Made by a program: the position numbers and the translations under genes. The notes beneath the pieces are model-generated. The model ran no database searches, was not told the origin of the DNA, and was given only the letters and a program-made list of their open reading frames with translations. DNA of 64,000 nt from Mariniblastus fucicola (GTDB taxonomy: Bacteria > Planctomycetota > Planctomycetia > Pirellulales > Pirellulaceae), in assembly GCF_008087665.1 (NCBI RefSeq), contig NZ_CP042912.1, positions 4,464,001 to 4,528,000 of the forward strand, given 5' to 3'. Below are positions 43,365 through 52,987 of the stretch, in pieces. Positions within the stretch are counted from its first letter, which is position 1, and every line of letters starts with the position of its first letter.

Positions 43365-45083
43365 ATGCCAACAGAGAACCTCCTTATCATTGACGCGATC
43401 GGGCCATTCTTCCGGCACTACAAACCGAAGCGAATCAACTGGTCAAAGATTCCGTTTTCACATCTTGAAAACGAATCTGGCCTAAAACCGAAGGTCATCG
43501 CTTCCGCGATCGAGGACTTCCGTACGTTCTGCGAGGCTTGTTCATCGTATGGATACAACGCGGTCACACTCGACGACGTCGCTCACTTGATCACGGACGA
43601 CTCATATGATGATTCCTTGCGAGCAAAGATCACACAATATCGTGAGCTCTTCGGCCTGCTCATCAAGATCGCGAATGAGTTTGGGCTCAAAGTATTATTC
43701 ACGATGGACGTCATGTTCTTCAATGAAGGACTCCTCAGGCGTTTAAGCCGCAGCCCAGACAAAGTCGCACTTTGGCTCAATGAGAAACTGGCCGAGCTGT
43801 TCCAGGACGTGCCTGCGATCGCAGGGATCGTGATGCGTTTCGGTGAAAAGGACGGACTTGATGTACAGGGCGATTTCAAAAGCAAACTGCTACTTCGCAA
43901 CGCCAAAACGACGCGTCGTTTTTTACAGAGTGTTTTGCCAATATTTGAACAGCACAATCGGCTACTTATTTTTCGCACCTGGTCTGTCGGTGCGTATTCG
44001 ATTGGCGATTTGATTTGGAACCCGAAAACTTTTAACCGCGTATTCGATGGCATCGACAGCCCGGCACTGGTCATTTCCATGAAATATGGCGAAAGTGACT
44101 TCTTCCGCTACCTTCCATTGAATTCCAACTTCTTGCAATCGGATCACAAGAAGATTATCGAATTCCAGGCACGTCGAGAGTACGAAGGCTTCGGGGCGTA
44201 CCCAAGCTTTGTAGGGTGGGATGTTGAAGAATATTTGACCCAATTGCAGTCCGCGAAAAACGTGATCGGAGCGAGTGTCTGGTGCCAAACTGGCGGATGG
44301 GGAAAGCTACGTCAACTGACTTTCATTCGCAATTCTTCTCTGTGGGTCGAAATCAATACGTTCGCAATAGCCCAGCTTTGGAATGGAAAATCTTGCACTC
44401 AGGCAATCGAAAATTTCCTCGCATTGAAACAGCTGGATGTTTCGCATGAATCGATGGTCGAGTTCCTCAGACGGTCGGACGTCGTAATCAAAAAGTTGCT
44501 CTGCGTTCCCGAGCTGGCGAAAAAGCAGTTGTTCTTTCGGCGGCTACGCTTGCCACCACAGCTGTACGTGTTTTGGGACCGGATCATCATCGATCACACG
44601 ATGAAACGAATCCTTTCCTTTCTGGTAGAGGACCGCGAGCAGGCTCTCGCAGATGGGCGTGAAGGCCTTGAAAATCTGCGGCAAATGATTGAGATCGCGG
44701 AGCACAACGGCATACCGAGCAAGGGGCTCAATTTTCAGTTGGCAACTTTCGAGATTCTGGCGAAAGCCCGCGAGTACTTTTTTTTGCCGTACTCAGAAAG
44801 CGTTGCGGTTGAACTATTTGCGCTCAAGGAAACTTACAAACGCAGGTTCAAGCGGAACTACTCGATTGTGCTGAACTTCGAACCAGCGCCGCTGAAGAAA
44901 AGACACGTCCACCGGTTGCTCGCTCTACTTCTGAGACCTCAGAGCAAATACCGATTGATTGACGAAGTGGTCACGCTGCGAGCACTGGCCTGGATTTACC
45001 CATTGGTGAAACATCTGGGAAAGAAAGCCACGCCCAAGTTCGCGAACAAGCAGGCGATGGGGATCGACGTGCTCTTCAAATAG
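43365..45083 (+). CDS. Unrecognised TIM-barrel-like protein
   Basis: 572 residues. I do not know its family. Residues 1-340 alternate strand and helix like a TIM barrel: NLLIIDAIGPF, NAVTLDDVAHLI, LKVLFTMDVMF, AIAGIVMRFGEKDG, LLIFRTWSVGAYS, LVISMKYGESDFFRYLPLN and EGFGAYPSFVGWDVEEYL. The last blocks recall GH67-like or GH20-like sugar hydrolases, where acidic residues at strand ends catalyse; Glu and Asp in RFGEKDG and KYGESDFF are candidates. The C-terminal 230 residues are helical and rich in Leu and Lys. No signal peptide is seen. It is followed after 120 bp by a glycosyltransferase fused to a metallophosphoesterase, so the two may work on the same glycan. Confidence 0.6.
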   Translation: MPTENLLIIDAIGPFFRHYKPKRINWSKIPFSHLENESGLKPKVIASAIEDFRTFCEACSSYGYNAVTLDDVAHLITDDSYDDSLRAKITQYRELFGLLIKIANEFGLKVLFTMDVMFFNEGLLRRLSRSPDKVALWLNEKLAELFQDVPAIAGIVMRFGEKDGLDVQGDFKSKLLLRNAKTTRRFLQSVLPIFEQHNRLLIFRTWSVGAYSIGDLIWNPKTFNRVFDGIDSPALVISMKYGESDFFRYLPLNSNFLQSDHKKIIEFQARREYEGFGAYPSFVGWDVEEYLTQLQSAKNVIGASVWCQTGGWGKLRQLTFIRNSSLWVEINTFAIAQLWNGKSCTQAIENFLALKQLDVSHESMVEFLRRSDVVIKKLLCVPELAKKQLFFRRLRLPPQLYVFWDRIIIDHTMKRILSFLVEDREQALADGREGLENLRQMIEIAEHNGIPSKGLNFQLATFEILAKAREYFFLPYSESVAVELFALKETYKRRFKRNYSIVLNFEPAPLKKRHVHRLLALLLRPQSKYRLIDEVVTLRALAWIYPLVKHLGKKATPKFANKQAMGIDVLFK

Positions 45084-45203
45084 GCAATGTGTTGAGGCAT
45101 TCTGCTACGAACAAGACCGTGAGTGGCAAACTGCTGCTTCGCCGTTTCTTAACATAAGCGCCAGTTCTTTGGCGACTTTTTACGGGCCCCGAGGCGACTG
45201 AGG

Positions 45204-47777
45204 TTGACCGAAAAAAACAGAAGAAGTTACGTTATCAAAAGTTGGCGACAATATGTGCACCAACTTCTCGATCACAGGGAGACGGCCATTAACCATCCTC
45301 ACCTTTCCGGCTCTGCAACGCGAAGCCGTGTCGTTTGCTTCTCTGACACCTTCGGTGTCGAATCCAACAACGGAGTTGGGCGATTCTTGCAAGACTTAAG
45401 AACAGGCTCGCAGTCCAATGACTTGCCCATTGAGTTCGTGGTTCCTGGCAAGCATGAAAACATTGAGGATGTTCGTTTCGTTCGGGCGCCTTCGTTCACC
45501 GTTCCGGGCTATCCCGACCTGAGAATCTCAATGCCGCTGGAGCACCAGCGGAAACAGATCGCGTACCTATTGAAGAAAAAGCAGCCGGACGTGATTCACG
45601 TATCCACGCCCGGACCGTTCGGATTCTTTGGTGTTTCGCTCGCCAATGATTTGCGGCTACCCCTGGTCGGCATCTATCACACGGATTTCCCGGACTACGC
45701 TCATTCAATTGTAAATTCTCAGCTCGAACACTACGCAGTGAACCCGGGATCGCTGTTGGAAAATCCGATCGTGAAAGCAGTTGCGCCCGTTGTAACCGAC
45801 AAGGCCACGCCACTGTTCATGAAACTGATGACGGGGAACCCGCAATTCATGCAAGACGTGGCAGCGTGCACCGACATTGGAAAGAGAAACTTCGAAATAC
45901 TCGCTGGAGACGTGGACTGGAAACAACGTGTTTGCGATCTATCTTCCTTGATCACCGCCAAAGTCCTCCACCAGTTTTACTCCCGATTCACTCTGGTGGT
46001 CGCACGCTCTCCGGCACAAGTTCAACGCATCCAGGAAACATTGAATCTTTCACCAAATCGAGTTCGCTGCTTGACGCCTGGAATCGACACTAACAAGTTC
46101 CACCCCAACCATTCCGATCAGAACATCTGGCAACAGTTCAGCGACGTCGATTCAAAATCCTTCAAGGTTCTGTACGTTGGACGGATCACTTCAGAAAAGA
46201 ATTTCAATTTCCTTCTGGAAACATGGCAGGCGCTGCAGGAGAGAGTCTCCGATGACGATCGAAAAATCGAACTAATCGTTGTCGGGAGAGGCGATGAAAA
46301 ACTGAAAACGAAAGCCGCACAGCTCCCCAACGTTCGACTGGTCGGAGCACTCGGCGGCAAGGAACTGTCGGCTGTCTACGCGTCATCCGATATTCTCGCA
46401 TTCCCATCGACGACGGAAACCCTCGGCCAGGTCGGACTGGAGGCGGGTGCGTCCGGTTTGCCCGTTATCGTGGCTGATCAAGGTGGCCCAGGAATGTACG
46501 TCCTGCCTTCAACCGGCTGCGTGTTGCCAACCAACGATCCTTTGCGGTGGGCAACAAAGATTCTCGAGTTTGCGCGTGATGAGAATCGCCAGCAACAGTT
46601 TTCCAATGCCGCACGTCGACATATCTCCGAGAATCACTCACTTGAGGCGTCGCTGGAGAGTTACTGGAATATTCACCACGAAGCGATCGTCGTGGAACAG
46701 GATCGTCGGAAGAACCTTCGCGAAAAAAATCGTCGCGCGATCGCGTATTCCAAATCCGCCGAGCCATCCGGGCAAAAGGGCGTGATGGTGATCACGGATT
46801 ACCACGCCGGCAAACGGTTTGGTAACAAGGTGACCCAAAAACAGAAGCGTAACGCAATCAAATCGATGCTGTTGATGGCTGTTGAAAATGACCTGGACGT
46901 CATTTTCGGAGGAGATTTTGGCGACCACGGCTCACGGCCCGAAAGGCTCGAAGCCGATTTCGCGATGCTCCGCGAGGTTCAAAAAGAAGTCGGTTTGGAT
47001 CACTCGCCGCAGCTCATTCGGGGTAATCATGACTGCGGATATACCGACCAGGAGCTGTCAAAGCTAACCGGTGGCTGCCGAGTTCACGAGAGCCTACTGT
47101 TTTTCCACGAAGCGTCTCGTGTCGCGATCACTCACGGGCATATTCTTGGGCTACATCGGGTAATCGAACTCGCAGGGCAGCAGGGCATCGGCTACGAAAA
47201 ACTGGAACATGCGTTTCGTGAGGACTCGCTGGATGAGGATCTGAAGCCATCCGTGATTGCCTATGATCTTGCAAACCTGGTTGAGTCTTTGACACAAAAG
47301 AAAGGCTTGTCCGGCCTGGGAAATTTCTGGGAGGCAAGCTTTGGATTTCGGTCAGCTGTCGCGGCGCATTTCCTGAAGCTGGAAAAGCAATCCAGTCGAA
47401 TTGACATGCGAACGTGGAAACTCATTGCCAGCCTGGTCGGCACCCACAACGATATTGAAACCGCAGCTAAAATCGGAGAAGCCTGCGGCAGTTGGGCCAC
47501 GGTTTTTGGTCACTCGCACGAGCCGTTGACTCGGGCAGTCAAAATGGGAGAGTCGGGGCACAAACACCTGGTTGGAAACGCTGGAAACATCCACCGGAAG
47601 TCGCCGACATGTATCGTCGCGAAGTTTCCCGTCGTCCAGGTTTACCGATTCAGTCACACTGCGCAACAACTTTCCGTCCGCTATGCTCACTCGTTGCGAA
47701 ACGAAAACCTGAAACGCCATCAAGCCAAGTTCAAGAATGCGTTTCCTCAACCTGTCAGTTTCAGCGAGACAAATTAA
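45204..47777 (+). CDS. Fusion of GT4 glycosyltransferase and calcineurin-like metallophosphoesterase
   Basis: 857 residues, start at TTG 45204, which has no better in-frame alternative. Residues about 42-490 form a GT4 enzyme: VVCFSDTFGVESNNGVGRF, IYHTDFPDYAHS and the donor site with Glu405 and Glu413 in TETLGQVGLEAG. After a Lys/Arg-rich linker (500-520) residues about 525-800 carry the metallophosphoesterase set: VITDYHAGKR (Asp532, His534), GGDFGDHGSRPE (569-580), RGNHDCGY (606-613), ITHGHILG (642-649) and FGHSHEPLT (GHxH). Fusions of these two are not ones I know. The phosphoesterase could remove a phosphate from a sugar-lipid or nucleotide. It converges on the histidine phosphatase gene with a short overlap of stop codons. 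Confidence 0.85.
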   Translation: MTEKNRRSYVIKSWRQYVHQLLDHRETAINHPHLSGSATRSRVVCFSDTFGVESNNGVGRFLQDLRTGSQSNDLPIEFVVPGKHENIEDVRFVRAPSFTVPGYPDLRISMPLEHQRKQIAYLLKKKQPDVIHVSTPGPFGFFGVSLANDLRLPLVGIYHTDFPDYAHSIVNSQLEHYAVNPGSLLENPIVKAVAPVVTDKATPLFMKLMTGNPQFMQDVAACTDIGKRNFEILAGDVDWKQRVCDLSSLITAKVLHQFYSRFTLVVARSPAQVQRIQETLNLSPNRVRCLTPGIDTNKFHPNHSDQNIWQQFSDVDSKSFKVLYVGRITSEKNFNFLLETWQALQERVSDDDRKIELIVVGRGDEKLKTKAAQLPNVRLVGALGGKELSAVYASSDILAFPSTTETLGQVGLEAGASGLPVIVADQGGPGMYVLPSTGCVLPTNDPLRWATKILEFARDENRQQQFSNAARRHISENHSLEASLESYWNIHHEAIVVEQDRRKNLREKNRRAIAYSKSAEPSGQKGVMVITDYHAGKRFGNKVTQKQKRNAIKSMLLMAVENDLDVIFGGDFGDHGSRPERLEADFAMLREVQKEVGLDHSPQLIRGNHDCGYTDQELSKLTGGCRVHESLLFFHEASRVAITHGHILGLHRVIELAGQQGIGYEKLEHAFREDSLDEDLKPSVIAYDLANLVESLTQKKGLSGLGNFWEASFGFRSAVAAHFLKLEKQSSRIDMRTWKLIASLVGTHNDIETAAKIGEACGSWATVFGHSHEPLTRAVKMGESGHKHLVGNAGNIHRKSPTCIVAKFPVVQVYRFSHTAQQLSVRYAHSLRNENLKRHQAKFKNAFPQPVSFSETN

Positions 47778-48355
47778 TTGGGCGACAATTCACGAAGCTC
47801 ACCAGGTTGAAGCGGATCTCGTTCGCGGTGAGTTGAAAGCGGCAACTGCTTCAAAGCCGTTTCTAGAATTTGCAAGGAATCCCCGTGAGACACGATCACG
47901 AATGTCGTCTCCTTGGCGGATTCGTTCAAATCTTGAAGTTCGGCCAGAACTCGATCGGCAACACTGGAGACGCTTTCGACATTCCACTGCGAATGCTCAG
48001 GATCAGCGGCGTCCTGCTGCCAAACAGTTTGATAGTTCAAATTGGATGTTGACTCGAAATCGCCAAAGTATCGCTCTCGCAACCGAACAGAAAACTCAAC
48101 CTCAGCAACCATTCGCTCGGCCAACAACTCTGCAGTGTGACGTGTTCGAAGAAAGTCAGAACTGACGATTCGGCAAGTGGGGCCAATTTGCTCAAGGTAG
48201 CCCTCAAGGCATCGTTCCAACTTTGCTCTACCAACTGAACTCAATCCATAGTTGGAACAACCCGTTTTCGGGTCGCTAATAATCAATCCCAGTTCATTGG
48301 CCTCGCTCACTCCATGGCGCAATGCAAAGAATCGATTATGGCGATGCTCAATCAT
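47774..48355 (-). CDS. Histidine phosphatase family protein
   Basis: 193 residues from ATG 48355. That start overlaps the TGA of the upstream DUF2062 gene by four bases (ATGA), supporting coupled translation; the in-frame start at 48484 inside that gene has no family likeness. The catalytic RHG motif is FFALRHGVSEAN (about 9-20), with SSDFLRTRHTAELLAE (second Arg) and VIVSHGDSLQILE (catalytic His2). The family includes phosphoglycerate mutase, alpha-ribazole phosphatase (CobC) and SixA; the precise substrate is unclear. Its stop codon overlaps the convergent fusion gene's stop. Confidence 0.86.
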   Translation of the reverse strand: MIEHRHNRFFALRHGVSEANELGLIISDPKTGCSNYGLSSVGRAKLERCLEGYLEQIGPTCRIVSSDFLRTRHTAELLAERMVAEVEFSVRLRERYFGDFESTSNLNYQTVWQQDAADPEHSQWNVESVSSVADRVLAELQDLNESAKETTFVIVSHGDSLQILETALKQLPLSTHRERDPLQPGELRELSPN

Positions 48356-48891
48356 GACGCATGACTCGCACGATACTTGCGGATCAGGGCAAACGAAATG
48401 TAATAGACGACGATCGCCAGCGTGATGCCGACAGTCGTGCAACCGATACACAGCGGAACTGCGATTTCCGAGAACTGTTGCCATACGAACTGAAAGTAAT
48501 CACCGATTCTGGCGGAGGAGTCGTCCGCCAGGGTCTTCCACGATTGATGGATACTGGCAAACTTACCTTTCATAATTGGCGCGCCGGTGATCCAGCACCC
48601 CAAAACGTAGCAGGGGAAAAAGACAGGGACGATGGTCACCGGATTGGTAATCCAGACAATGGGAATGCCCACCAGTTTGTTGGCTCGCAGCACCCACGCC
48701 AGGACAACATTGATCACCATCTGCAGGCCAAACAACGGACTGAACATGGCAAAAGTGCCAGTCGCCAGGCCGAGCGCAAGTCGATGCGGTGGATCGTTGG
48801 CATGCAACACCTCATACACAAAGAAATGTCTGATGCGACCTGTGATCATTGTGGGGGTTTCTGGTTGATCATTCACGAACTTGATTGGCAT
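48352..48891 (-). CDS. DUF2062 membrane protein
   Basis: 179 residues from ATG 48891, which has GGAG nine bases upstream; an in-frame start at 48960 adds 23 residues without support. Two or three membrane segments are visible, with the DUF2062 text ALGLATGTFAMFSPLFGLQM, ITNPVTIVPVFFPCYVLGCW and IAVPLCIGCTTVGITLAIVV. DUF2062 proteins are small inner-membrane proteins of unknown function, sometimes fused to glycosyltransferases. It is the first gene of a coupled pair with the histidine phosphatase. A long leader from 48892 to 49030 separates it from the SecDF terminator. Confidence 0.8.
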   Translation of the reverse strand: MPIKFVNDQPETPTMITGRIRHFFVYEVLHANDPPHRLALGLATGTFAMFSPLFGLQMVINVVLAWVLRANKLVGIPIVWITNPVTIVPVFFPCYVLGCWITGAPIMKGKFASIHQSWKTLADDSSARIGDYFQFVWQQFSEIAVPLCIGCTTVGITLAIVVYYISFALIRKYRASHAS

Positions 48892-49023
48892 CTGAACTCC
48901 GACGCCTACATCATGGACTTCTATCAAGCCATCAATTTTGACAGCTTTTGATTGCGGCAAGAATGCCAGCTCGCAAACACAAACATTAAATTTTGTTCAT
49001 CAAGTCGGCCTTCGAATGCCAAC

Positions 49024-49052
49024 AAAAAAAGCCGCGAGCAAATGCTCGCGGC
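49024..49052 (-). terminator. Rho-independent terminator after secDF
   Basis: Stem GCCGCGAGCA (49031-49040) with TGCTCGCGGC (49043-49052), loop AA; read leftward it is followed by TTTTTTT. It lies 27 bp after the SecDF stop and ends the yajC-secDF transcript. Confidence 0.9.
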
Positions 49053-49078
49053 TTTGAATTAACCATTCGAAGCCAGAA

Positions 49079-52000
49079 CTAGACCTGGCCAGCGATTTTC
49101 TTTTCGTCGTCAACTGGCTCAGGCGACAATCCAATCGTGTTCATCAACCACAGCAGAGCAGGGGATGCGATGAAGATCGAACTGTAAGTACCGACGATAA
49201 CGCCGACCACCAGAGAGAATGCAAATCCGTGGATCGCCTCGCCGCCGAAGCAGTAGAGGATGAACACAACCACAAACGTGGTCACGGAAGTCAGAATCGT
49301 ACGGCTTAACGTTTGCGAGATGCTTGTGTTAATCATGTCCGACGTGATCTGCTTTCGTTTGCCGCGAACTTCACGAATACGATCGAACACAACGATCGTA
49401 TCGTTCAGCGAGTAACCGATGACGGTCAACAATGCCGCGATGATCTCGAGGCTGATTTTGAACTTATCGATTCCAAGGAAACTGAATCCGAGCATGTCAA
49501 AAACATAGTGCGACAGGGCAATCATTCCAAGCACGACCAAAACGTCGTGCAGGAGAGCAACCACAGCAGCAAGCCCGAACGCAATGTTCTGGAATCGAGC
49601 CCAAATGTAAGCGATGATTCCGATCAGGCTGAAGATGATTGCCAACGCCGCGTTAACACGCATCGATTCAGCGATCTGACTACCGACCTTACTGGACGTT
49701 GGAAAATAGGGCTGTGCATTAAGATCTTCCGACCATTTGTTGATGATGGCAGCACCATCTTTTTCCTGCGGGACATTCAGCTTGATTGTCCAACTGTCAG
49801 AAACGGTTCCGTCTGCGTTTTCACCTTCAAGGATGGCGTCCGAAATCAGAACGATCTGCTCGTCTTCAAGCTCCATCTCCAATCGCCGAGCCGACTCAAC
49901 AATCTCTGATCGCAATGACTTTCCAAGGATCGGAGGATCAATTTTCACTGCAGTCTCTGTTGTGAAAGACAATCCGCCGCCGTTGCCAACTTCTGGATCT
50001 TCATCGACGGGCAAATCTCCACCAGTAAGAACAGGCTTGTCGTCTTCTTCGTCAGTTGACGGTTCCGACTGTTCAGCATTCTCATCCTGCGGTTCTGTTG
50101 TTTCTGGATCAGCCGAAATCGAAGGCTCCGCAGCGCCTTCGTCCTGCAGCATCATCGTCGGACCAGCCAAAATCGAAGCAACTGCCGGGGCAGATCTCCA
50201 CGATGCAGTTCGCACTGGGCTCTGCGTTTTCCAGCTTCCAACATCAGCACCTGCACCGCTTAGCACGTCGACTTTGTGCAGCTTCAGCTTGCCGGGGAAA
50301 AGTTCCGTCATCAGCTCGTCGAGCTGAACCCATTTTTCGGATTCCGGTCCACCTTCCCAAGCGGGAAGGTTGCTATCGACTCGAAAAATTCTGTCTTTGT
50401 CAGCAGGATCCTGATCAGCGCCGCCAAAGCTGGCGACAGAAAACTCGATCTTCTCGCCTTTGACTTCAAGATCTTTGTTCTTGAGCGTTTCCCGGATCTC
50501 TTCAATTTCCTGTGGCTGATCGAAGACGACACGAATGGTTGAACCACCACGCAAATCGTGATCGAGCAGCTTTGATCCGAGCAGGAACATTCCGGCAATC
50601 CCAAGTCCGATGAACAGAGCCGACATAACTCCAGTCAAGCCGATCTTGCTGAGAAAGTCGAATTTCTTCTTGTCCAGAATTCGCGTCATGCTGAGCTTCG
50701 TCAACCAACGTTTACGCTCAGCGATATCGAAGATGATTCGCGAGCAGAAGATCGCCGTGAACATCGAAATCAGGATACCGAGAATCAACGTTACCGCGAA
50801 TCCTTTCACCTGCTCGGTTCCAACCGTGTAAAGAACAATCGCCGTGATCAATGTGGTCACGTTGGCATCCACAATCGTTGTACGGGCTTTGTCGAAACCG
50901 TTTCGAATCGCCATTCTCAGCGTCGAACCACGATCCATCTCTTCTCGAATACGTTCAAAAATCAGTACGTTGGCATCAACCGACATACCGACCGTCAGCA
51001 CCAAACCTGCCAAACCGGTCAGCGTCAGCGGTTGCTGAATTGCCATCACGATTGCAAGGATAAGGATGATGTTCAGCACAAGGCTGATCGCTGCAACGAT
51101 TCCCGCAAAGCGATAGTAGAACACCATGAAGATCAAAACCAACAGCAGCGAAACTCCGATCGCCCAGATACCTTTCGAGCGAAGCTCCTGACCAAGCAGA
51201 GACTCGACGAAGTTCTTGCTGATCGGGTTCTTGTTCAGAGCCGCCTTCATCTTTCCGCTTTGCAGCTTCAAAACGAGGTCGTCGATTTCTTTAACCGTGA
51301 AGTCACCTTCGATGATCCCGCGTTTGCTAATTCGACTGTTGATCGAAGGAGCGGAGTGAAGCTTGTCATCGATCACGATCCCCAGAAGTCGCTTGTCGCC
51401 GCCAGGAGTTGGCTCGTTCATACCGGTAAGCATTCCCAGCTGACCAGCACCTTCGGCCGTTGTTTCGAACTGAACGATCGGACGACCAGTTGTATTGTCG
51501 GTACCGCGTGAGACGACAGCCAAATGGCTACCTTCGACGTTCTCATCGGGACGCGGTTCAATCATCAGAATCTGCGGACGAATCCCGTTTTCTTCGCAGT
51601 ATCGGGCGAAATCAGCACCGTGAAGATCCTGATCGCGAGACAGCGGCATGTTGCGAAAGGAAACAATGTTGCCCGTGTTCTGGTCGCGGAAAAGCTGAGT
51701 GCTGTCCGGCGAATACTTGTACGGGATTACTGCAGGGACGGCTTGGCCAGGTTCGAGTTCAACACGGGCGATCGGACACCAGAATGCGATCTTTTTGCCG
51801 TCTTCGTCGAGGATTGCTTTACCTCGATAACCGTTGGCAGCTTCCTCCTCGGCTCGATTGAACTCGGCTTCGTGAAACTTGCCGTGCCCGACGATTCGGA
51901 ACTCAAGCTTTCCCGCAGAAACCAACAGCTGCCAAATGTTGTCCGCTTCCGCCGACGTAACGTCCGGAATCGTGACTTCGATTTTGTCATCGCCCAGTGG

Positions 52001-52432
52001 ACGGATGACAATTTCCATCGTTCCCGAAGGATTCACACGTTTGATCAACTGGTCGATGATGTCCTGAACTTTGGGACGATTCTCTTCCGGGAAGCCGGCG
52101 AGATTCAGCGAGCCAACCATATTCATACCACCACGAAGGTCGACGCCGAAGCGTGGCGGCCAGCCGCTATAGATCAAAAGACCGCCAAGCATGATTGGCA
52201 TAATTGCCAACATCAGGCGACTTCGGTATTCCGGCAATCGCAGCGAACTGGAAATCGACTTGGCAAGAAACCAGCCAAGAAACATAACGGCCAGTAGCAA
52301 CAGGAATCCGAAAGTTCCCGACTGAAAGAAACTGACTTCACCGGAGGCTTTTTGAGCAACATCAGAAGTGTTGGCTTGAGCCAGCAGGTTGATCATTCCG
52401 GACAGGTTGGTAGCCAAAATTGAATCAGACAT
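49079..52432 (-). CDS. secDF: Fused preprotein translocase subunit SecDF
   Basis: 1117 residues from ATG 52432; an in-frame start at 52525 adds 31 residues without support. SecD-type half: FGVDLRGGMNMVG (P1 domain start), then GMSVDANVLIFERIREE with the membrane proton-path Asp. SecF-type half begins at about residue 600 (second DLRGGSTIRVV near 620) and has the counterpart GYSLNDTIVVFDRIREVRGKR. SecDF sits in the inner membrane and uses proton motive force to pull proteins across after SecYEG. A low-complexity acidic insert (about 760-820, PETTEPQDENAEQSEPST) lies in the SecF-type periplasmic part. It is second in the yajC-secDF operon, 111 bp after yajC. Confidence 0.95.
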   Translation of the reverse strand: MSDSILATNLSGMINLLAQANTSDVAQKASGEVSFFQSGTFGFLLLLAVMFLGWFLAKSISSSLRLPEYRSRLMLAIMPIMLGGLLIYSGWPPRFGVDLRGGMNMVGSLNLAGFPEENRPKVQDIIDQLIKRVNPSGTMEIVIRPLGDDKIEVTIPDVTSAEADNIWQLLVSAGKLEFRIVGHGKFHEAEFNRAEEEAANGYRGKAILDEDGKKIAFWCPIARVELEPGQAVPAVIPYKYSPDSTQLFRDQNTGNIVSFRNMPLSRDQDLHGADFARYCEENGIRPQILMIEPRPDENVEGSHLAVVSRGTDNTTGRPIVQFETTAEGAGQLGMLTGMNEPTPGGDKRLLGIVIDDKLHSAPSINSRISKRGIIEGDFTVKEIDDLVLKLQSGKMKAALNKNPISKNFVESLLGQELRSKGIWAIGVSLLLVLIFMVFYYRFAGIVAAISLVLNIILILAIVMAIQQPLTLTGLAGLVLTVGMSVDANVLIFERIREEMDRGSTLRMAIRNGFDKARTTIVDANVTTLITAIVLYTVGTEQVKGFAVTLILGILISMFTAIFCSRIIFDIAERKRWLTKLSMTRILDKKKFDFLSKIGLTGVMSALFIGLGIAGMFLLGSKLLDHDLRGGSTIRVVFDQPQEIEEIRETLKNKDLEVKGEKIEFSVASFGGADQDPADKDRIFRVDSNLPAWEGGPESEKWVQLDELMTELFPGKLKLHKVDVLSGAGADVGSWKTQSPVRTASWRSAPAVASILAGPTMMLQDEGAAEPSISADPETTEPQDENAEQSEPSTDEEDDKPVLTGGDLPVDEDPEVGNGGGLSFTTETAVKIDPPILGKSLRSEIVESARRLEMELEDEQIVLISDAILEGENADGTVSDSWTIKLNVPQEKDGAAIINKWSEDLNAQPYFPTSSKVGSQIAESMRVNAALAIIFSLIGIIAYIWARFQNIAFGLAAVVALLHDVLVVLGMIALSHYVFDMLGFSFLGIDKFKISLEIIAALLTVIGYSLNDTIVVFDRIREVRGKRKQITSDMINTSISQTLSRTILTSVTTFVVVFILYCFGGEAIHGFAFSLVVGVIVGTYSSIFIASPALLWLMNTIGLSPEPVDDEKKIAGQV

Positions 52433-52543
52433 TCGTTTGATTTCTGAACAGGAAAAATGTTTTATGAACTCGGCGTTCCAGGTCCTGAAAAATGGACTTG
52501 GAAAGACCGCCGTACCACGAAGCATGTGGCAATGAAATGAACG

Positions 52544-52987
52544 CTATTTTTTGTCCGAAGACGCCTTTTCTTTGTCCTTCTCATCCGAGAGGACTTTAAC
52601 GATCGAAGACGTCAGGAACTGCATCTTGGTGTTCCCCGAATCGTCAACGCGAAGGGTCGTCGTATCGGAATCCGGATCATTTTTGATGACCGTCCCAACG
52701 ATGCCTCCCGCCGTCACGACTCGATCGTTTTTCTTCAGCTCTGGCAAATCACCAGCTCGTCCACCTTTTGCAGGCGGCTTCATGAACAACATGTAGACCA
52801 ACATCATGGCCAGCATGGCGGGCAGAAAGTAAATCATCGAATCGAAAAAAGACGGTGGCGTTTGCGCGCCTCCGGCTGCTCCCGTCGTGCCCGTCGCGGA
52901 ATCAGCAGCTGAAGCAGCTGCGTTACCGGCTGATGTTGCTTTGGTTTGCACCAGCAACAGACACAGAATTGAGTACAGGTAATACAT
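52544..52987 (-). CDS. yajC: Preprotein translocase subunit YajC
   Basis: 147 residues from ATG 52987; the in-frame start at 53026 is less likely because the signal-like segment begins here (MYYLYSILCLLLVQ). An Ala/Ser/Thr/Gly-rich linker precedes the conserved membrane segment IYFLPAMLAMMLVYMLFMKPP and the YajC cytoplasmic domain ELKKNDRVVTAGGIVGTVI. Two hydrophobic stretches instead of one and the length above the usual 85-115 residues are unusual but seen in planctomycetes. YajC associates with SecDF, and secDF follows on the same strand. Confidence 0.92.
   Translation of the reverse strand: MYYLYSILCLLLVQTKATSAGNAAASAADSATGTTGAAGGAQTPPSFFDSMIYFLPAMLAMMLVYMLFMKPPAKGGRAGDLPELKKNDRVVTAGGIVGTVIKNDPDSDTTTLRVDDSGNTKMQFLTSSIVKVLSDEKDKEKASSDKK

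Noticed and set aside
43178-43390. 70-codon leftward frame in the LysM/TIM-barrel gap
   Set aside because: No family likeness; overlaps the start of the 43365 gene.
51524-52297. 257-codon open frame opposite secDF
   Set aside because: Antisense shadow of secDF.
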